A stretch of 42,843 bases of DNA from an uncultured Methanobrevibacter sp. (lineage in GTDB: Archaea > Methanobacteriota > Methanobacteria > Methanobacteriales > Methanobacteriaceae), in the NCBI RefSeq assembly GCF_947166415.1, contig NZ_CAMVEE010000017.1, positions 1 to 42,843 of the forward strand, given 5' to 3'. The position numbers were made by a program, and so were the translations under genes. Under the pieces are notes generated by a model that worked only from the letters and a program-made list of their open reading frames with translations, was not told the DNA's origin and did no database searches. The stretch's first letter is position 1. Each line of letters starts with the position of its first letter. Below are positions 40,005 through 42,843 of the stretch, piece after piece.

Positions 40005-42843
40005 ATGAATCGGAAAATAAACACCATATGTTTCATTTTCTTATTTTTCTTTTTAATCTGTGCAGTATCTGCAGCGGAATGTGAAAATGAAACCCAAAAA
40101 ACCATTTATCGGGCATGCACTGATGAAAATCAGGACATATGCCAGGCCCCCAACGAATATGTGAAACTTGAAAGTGAAAGCTTAAAGACTAATGAAGTAA
40201 TAACGGCTACACAAAAAGCAACAAAACAGAAAGTCGTTCTAAATGCCCCCAATGTAAACATGTACTACAAAGACGGACATAAATTCAGCGTTACTTTGAA
40301 AGATGAAAGCAAAAAAGCCATCAGCAAAGCTAAAGTAAAAATTTCGATTAATGGAGCTACTTATAACAAGATAACCGACTCAAAAGGGACTGCTTCGATT
40401 AATCTGAATTTGAAAAGTGGAAATTATATTGTCCTCACTACCTTTGAAGGGGATGGAAAATATGCAAAACAAAGTGAGAAAAGCACTGTAAACATCAAAA
40501 GCACCATAAAATGCTATGATCTTACAAAATTTTATAAGAATCCAAAGGAATATTCATCCAAATTCTATGATACAAAAGGGAATCTATTGAAAAACACCGC
40601 AGTCAAATTTAAATTGAACGGCAAGACATATTCTGCAAAAACAGATAATCTGGGTGTTGCCAAACTAAAAATTAATTTGAAACCTGGATCCTACAGGATA
40701 TCCTCAATTAATCCAAAAACAGCAGAAACCATCATAAAAACAATCACCATCAATTCCTTGATTAAAACAACTGATTTGACAATGACCTATAAAGACAAAA
40801 GCAAATTTAACGTGAAAATCCTTAACTGTTACGGCAAGCCGTCTCCCAATAAGAAAATCACCATAAAGGTAAATAAAAAAACATATGCCAAAACGACCGA
40901 TAAAAACGGAATGGCAAGTTTGTCGATTGATTTGGAAGCTGGAACATACACTATAACAACAGAATTCGACGGACTTAAGAAAACAAATAAGATAACTGTA
41001 AAACCGTTGATAAAACACAGCCTGTTCAGCCACATAACCTTGATTCCCAGTTATGTCAACGTTTCGAACCAATATGTCTTTCATAATTCCGCGTATGTGG
41101 TAAAAACAGGGCCAAATGGAATAATCAGAATGCCAAAAAATGAGATATTCACAATTCTGATTAACGGAAAGGAATACATGTTTTCACGTTCAGCTATTTC
41201 CGGCATTGATACAAGAATTATCGGGTCAGAAAGTCATTTGGTGCCTTTTGATGGAAGTGAAATCACAAGTGACATTGACAAATCGAAATTGAAAGGGACC
41301 GGCATCATCATTTCAGCAAGCCCCGATTTTACAGAAATCGAGTACAGAAATACATGTAAGAACAATACTGAAATGTTTGGAGCCTATGCAGACAAAGGAT
41401 TTGAAAACAGCGAAACAATCACCTATGTGCAAAATGACAAAATCAAAGCCAAAATAAACTTCTATACCGTGAATTATGATGAATATGGCATCAAATACAA
41501 TCTGGCCAAGCTGTATGGAAAAAATCTCAGAGAATATTATTACAAAAGTTATGATGACCTGACAAATAACCAGAGCAATTTAATAAAATTTGCAAATACA
41601 TGGCAGCCCGTAACACTGAGCTATTTTGGAAAATATATTGTGGGTTATCCGTCAAGGGAAGACATCATAACCAAATTTGTAATTGATGGAGAAGAAGAGC
41701 TTGAAAAATGTGAAACAATAAGCTATGGACTTGGAGAAAAATACCGGTACACTTTCGGCTTTGAAGTCCTGCAAAGCTATGCGATAATCAATGAAAAGAT
41801 TACTACGAAAATCGTTGAAAATTGGCTTTCGGCAGGCCCGGGTTACCTCAATAAATTTGGAGTGATGAACGTTTACGGAATGTTCATGGCATCCCTTGAG
41901 ACTGCATGGATTGCAGACAAGCTGGCCAACAATTACACCAAGGAATATGATGTGGAATGGAGACGGGACAAAAGTTTGACAATACTTGGCGGAATAAATC
42001 TAGATGATACATACCTACATGTTTTGAATTCGGATATGGGAATGGTAGTCAAAGGAAATGAAAAGAACGTTGCATTATTCAGGTTAATAAATTCCTTAAA
42101 CCTACCAAACATTGAAGACTATTCACTTTCCTTGGTTGCAAAAAGATTCCTACACAACGCTTCAAATTCTCAAGCCAATGTGTTTTCATCAATAGCTAAT
42201 GGCAATTACAGCATTACCCAGTTCAGTGACTTAATATATCTATTTGGTGAAAATAACAGCGCTATTATCCTGAATACTACAAGTGGAGTATGCAATGTAG
42301 TTTTATCCCATAATGATGCGGTTTATAAAGGATCTCAAATTGCAACATCAGAAGATTGCTGCGGAGTGACAATCATACCCAAGGACATCCTTGCGGGAAT
42401 AAGGGAAACCATAAAAATTACATCACCAGGATTATACCAACTGACCGACAAATTGAACAAGATTCATCCCGTGAGCGTTTTGGCTCAAAAAGCCCTTAGC
42501 TTCATATTGAGCAAGACATTGACTGGTGCATCATCAGCCGCAATCGGATTATATACTGCGATGATTTTAATACAGGATGGAGGCGTCAAATACAGGGATG
42601 GAATGATAGATGAAAAGGACTGGCATTCGGCAATGGACACATATACATTCACTCGCCCAGGATATCTGCAGGGAAAGAAAGTATACAACATTCCAAATGA
42701 AAATGGAGGATACGACTATCTTGAAGTCAAAATAAACGATGACTTGACCCTGGACAGGAATAATGTAACATATATTTGTAGTGGAAAAACAAAACACTTA
42801 AGCAAGGAGGAGACATACCAATACTTCTGCGAAGACTATTGGA
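40005..42843 (+). CDS. Large secreted adhesin-like protein with three repeats (3' end outside window)
   Basis: At least 946 residues, open at the right edge. The signal peptide (MNRKINTICFIFLFFFLICA, then VSAAE) is clear. Three beta-sandwich repeats of about 83 residues follow (about 86-168, 169-253, 254-336), with lines such as NGKTYSAKTDNLGVAKL and INLKPGSYRI, typical of archaeal adhesin-like or Ig-like surface repeats. A unique, mixed-composition region of more than 600 residues follows, containing a Cys pair (ATSEDCCGV), a helical span LSFILSKTLTGASSAAIGLYTAMIL (here split: LSFILSKTLT and GASSAAIGLYTAMIL), and many aromatic residues. Its fold and function are unknown. Confidence 0.88.
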   Translation, partial: MNRKINTICFIFLFFFLICAVSAAECENETQKTIYRACTDENQDICQAPNEYVKLESESLKTNEVITATQKATKQKVVLNAPNVNMYYKDGHKFSVTLKDESKKAISKAKVKISINGATYNKITDSKGTASINLNLKSGNYIVLTTFEGDGKYAKQSEKSTVNIKSTIKCYDLTKFYKNPKEYSSKFYDTKGNLLKNTAVKFKLNGKTYSAKTDNLGVAKLKINLKPGSYRISSINPKTAETIIKTITINSLIKTTDLTMTYKDKSKFNVKILNCYGKPSPNKKITIKVNKKTYAKTTDKNGMASLSIDLEAGTYTITTEFDGLKKTNKITVKPLIKHSLFSHITLIPSYVNVSNQYVFHNSAYVVKTGPNGIIRMPKNEIFTILINGKEYMFSRSAISGIDTRIIGSESHLVPFDGSEITSDIDKSKLKGTGIIISASPDFTEIEYRNTCKNNTEMFGAYADKGFENSETITYVQNDKIKAKINFYTVNYDEYGIKYNLAKLYGKNLREYYYKSYDDLTNNQSNLIKFANTWQPVTLSYFGKYIVGYPSREDIITKFVIDGEEELEKCETISYGLGEKYRYTFGFEVLQSYAIINEKITTKIVENWLSAGPGYLNKFGVMNVYGMFMASLETAWIADKLANNYTKEYDVEWRRDKSLTILGGINLDDTYLHVLNSDMGMVVKGNEKNVALFRLINSLNLPNIEDYSLSLVAKRFLHNASNSQANVFSSIANGNYSITQFSDLIYLFGENNSAIILNTTSGVCNVVLSHNDAVYKGSQIATSEDCCGVTIIPKDILAGIRETIKITSPGLYQLTDKLNKIHPVSVLAQKALSFILSKTLTGASSAAIGLYTAMILIQDGGVKYRDGMIDEKDWHSAMDTYTFTRPGYLQGKKVYNIPNENGGYDYLEVKINDDLTLDRNNVTYICSGKTKHLSKEETYQYFCEDYW
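40260..41012 (+). repeat. Three tandem adhesin-type repeats
   Basis: Three units of 83-85 residues within the adhesin-like gene. Shared positions are Tyr and Lys near the start, a central INGxxY, KxTDxxGxA, a LxLxxGxYxI strand and a closing TxxxxxLI. The units differ widely at the DNA level, so they are old rather than recently expanded. Confidence 0.75.

Noticed and set aside
1-42843. CRISPR array, insertion sequence or prophage
   Set aside because: No regularly spaced direct repeats, transposase motifs, terminal inverted repeats or phage structural genes were seen on either strand.

Overview
The window is AT-rich genomic DNA from a hydrogenotrophic methanogen of the order Methanobacteriales, most probably Methanobrevibacter or a close relative (genus is inference). 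The evidence is a coenzyme F420-reducing hydrogenase subunit (FrhA), the F430 cofactor gene cfbD, archaeal information-processing proteins (PCNA, GINS, aIF2-alpha, Nop10, L44e, S27e), an archaeal-type phosphomevalonate dehydratase subunit, GTGAT-type ribosome binding sites close to the start codon, and a large secreted protein with adhesin-like repeats. I see no phage, insertion sequence or CRISPR array. The window looks chromosomal, with accessory genes mostly in the right third.

Layout. 1-1334: 5' part of frhA (minus), a small secreted Gly/Ser-rich protein, and two tandem tRNA-Arg genes. 1338-7241 (minus): an information-processing block, PCNA, GINS, L44e, S27e, aIF2-alpha, Nop10, a PAC2 proteasome-assembly-type protein, an unknown protein and an EndoQ-type DNA repair nuclease with a PCNA-binding-like tail. 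7334-13735 (minus): a complete tryptophan operon in the order trpE-G-D-C-F-B-A, with overlapping or nearly touching genes and TGTACA-type operators at its promoter. 13824-15327 (minus): two membrane proteins, one a CPBP protease, and a small XRE regulator. 15589-17792 (plus): purB and a three-repeat membrane protein.

17806-24824 (minus): truD, a zinc-ribbon membrane protein, the small subunit of phosphomevalonate dehydratase, an amidohydrolase, a ferredoxin-nitroreductase fusion and a copper-exporting ATPase. 24844-28503 (minus): tRNA-Arg(GCG), a pilin-like protein, and a cfbD-hisH-PurM-like unit. 28580-34037: a C_GCAxxG_C_C protein, two zinc-ribbon membrane proteins, an ArsB/NhaD-type permease, SAP-domain and TIGR04076 proteins, and the GTPase YchF. 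34116-37105 (plus): a metallophosphoesterase overlapping a membrane-anchored alkaline-phosphatase-superfamily protein.

37094-39877 holds the most unusual locus. A class M sirtuin (a predicted protein ADP-ribosyltransferase) and a zinc-type macrodomain (the predicted eraser) are translationally coupled. They are divergent from an HxlR-family regulator with palindromic candidate operators between, and cbiE follows the regulator. The lipoylation partners GcvH-L and LplA2 that accompany this pair in bacteria are absent here, so its target is unknown. The macrodomain gene also appears to start at an AUU codon. The window ends inside a large secreted adhesin-like gene (40005 onward, open at the edge).

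Several start codons were set from ribosome binding sites (GGTGAT or GTGAT about 4 nt before ATG). Functions rest on reading motifs by eye; no database search was run.
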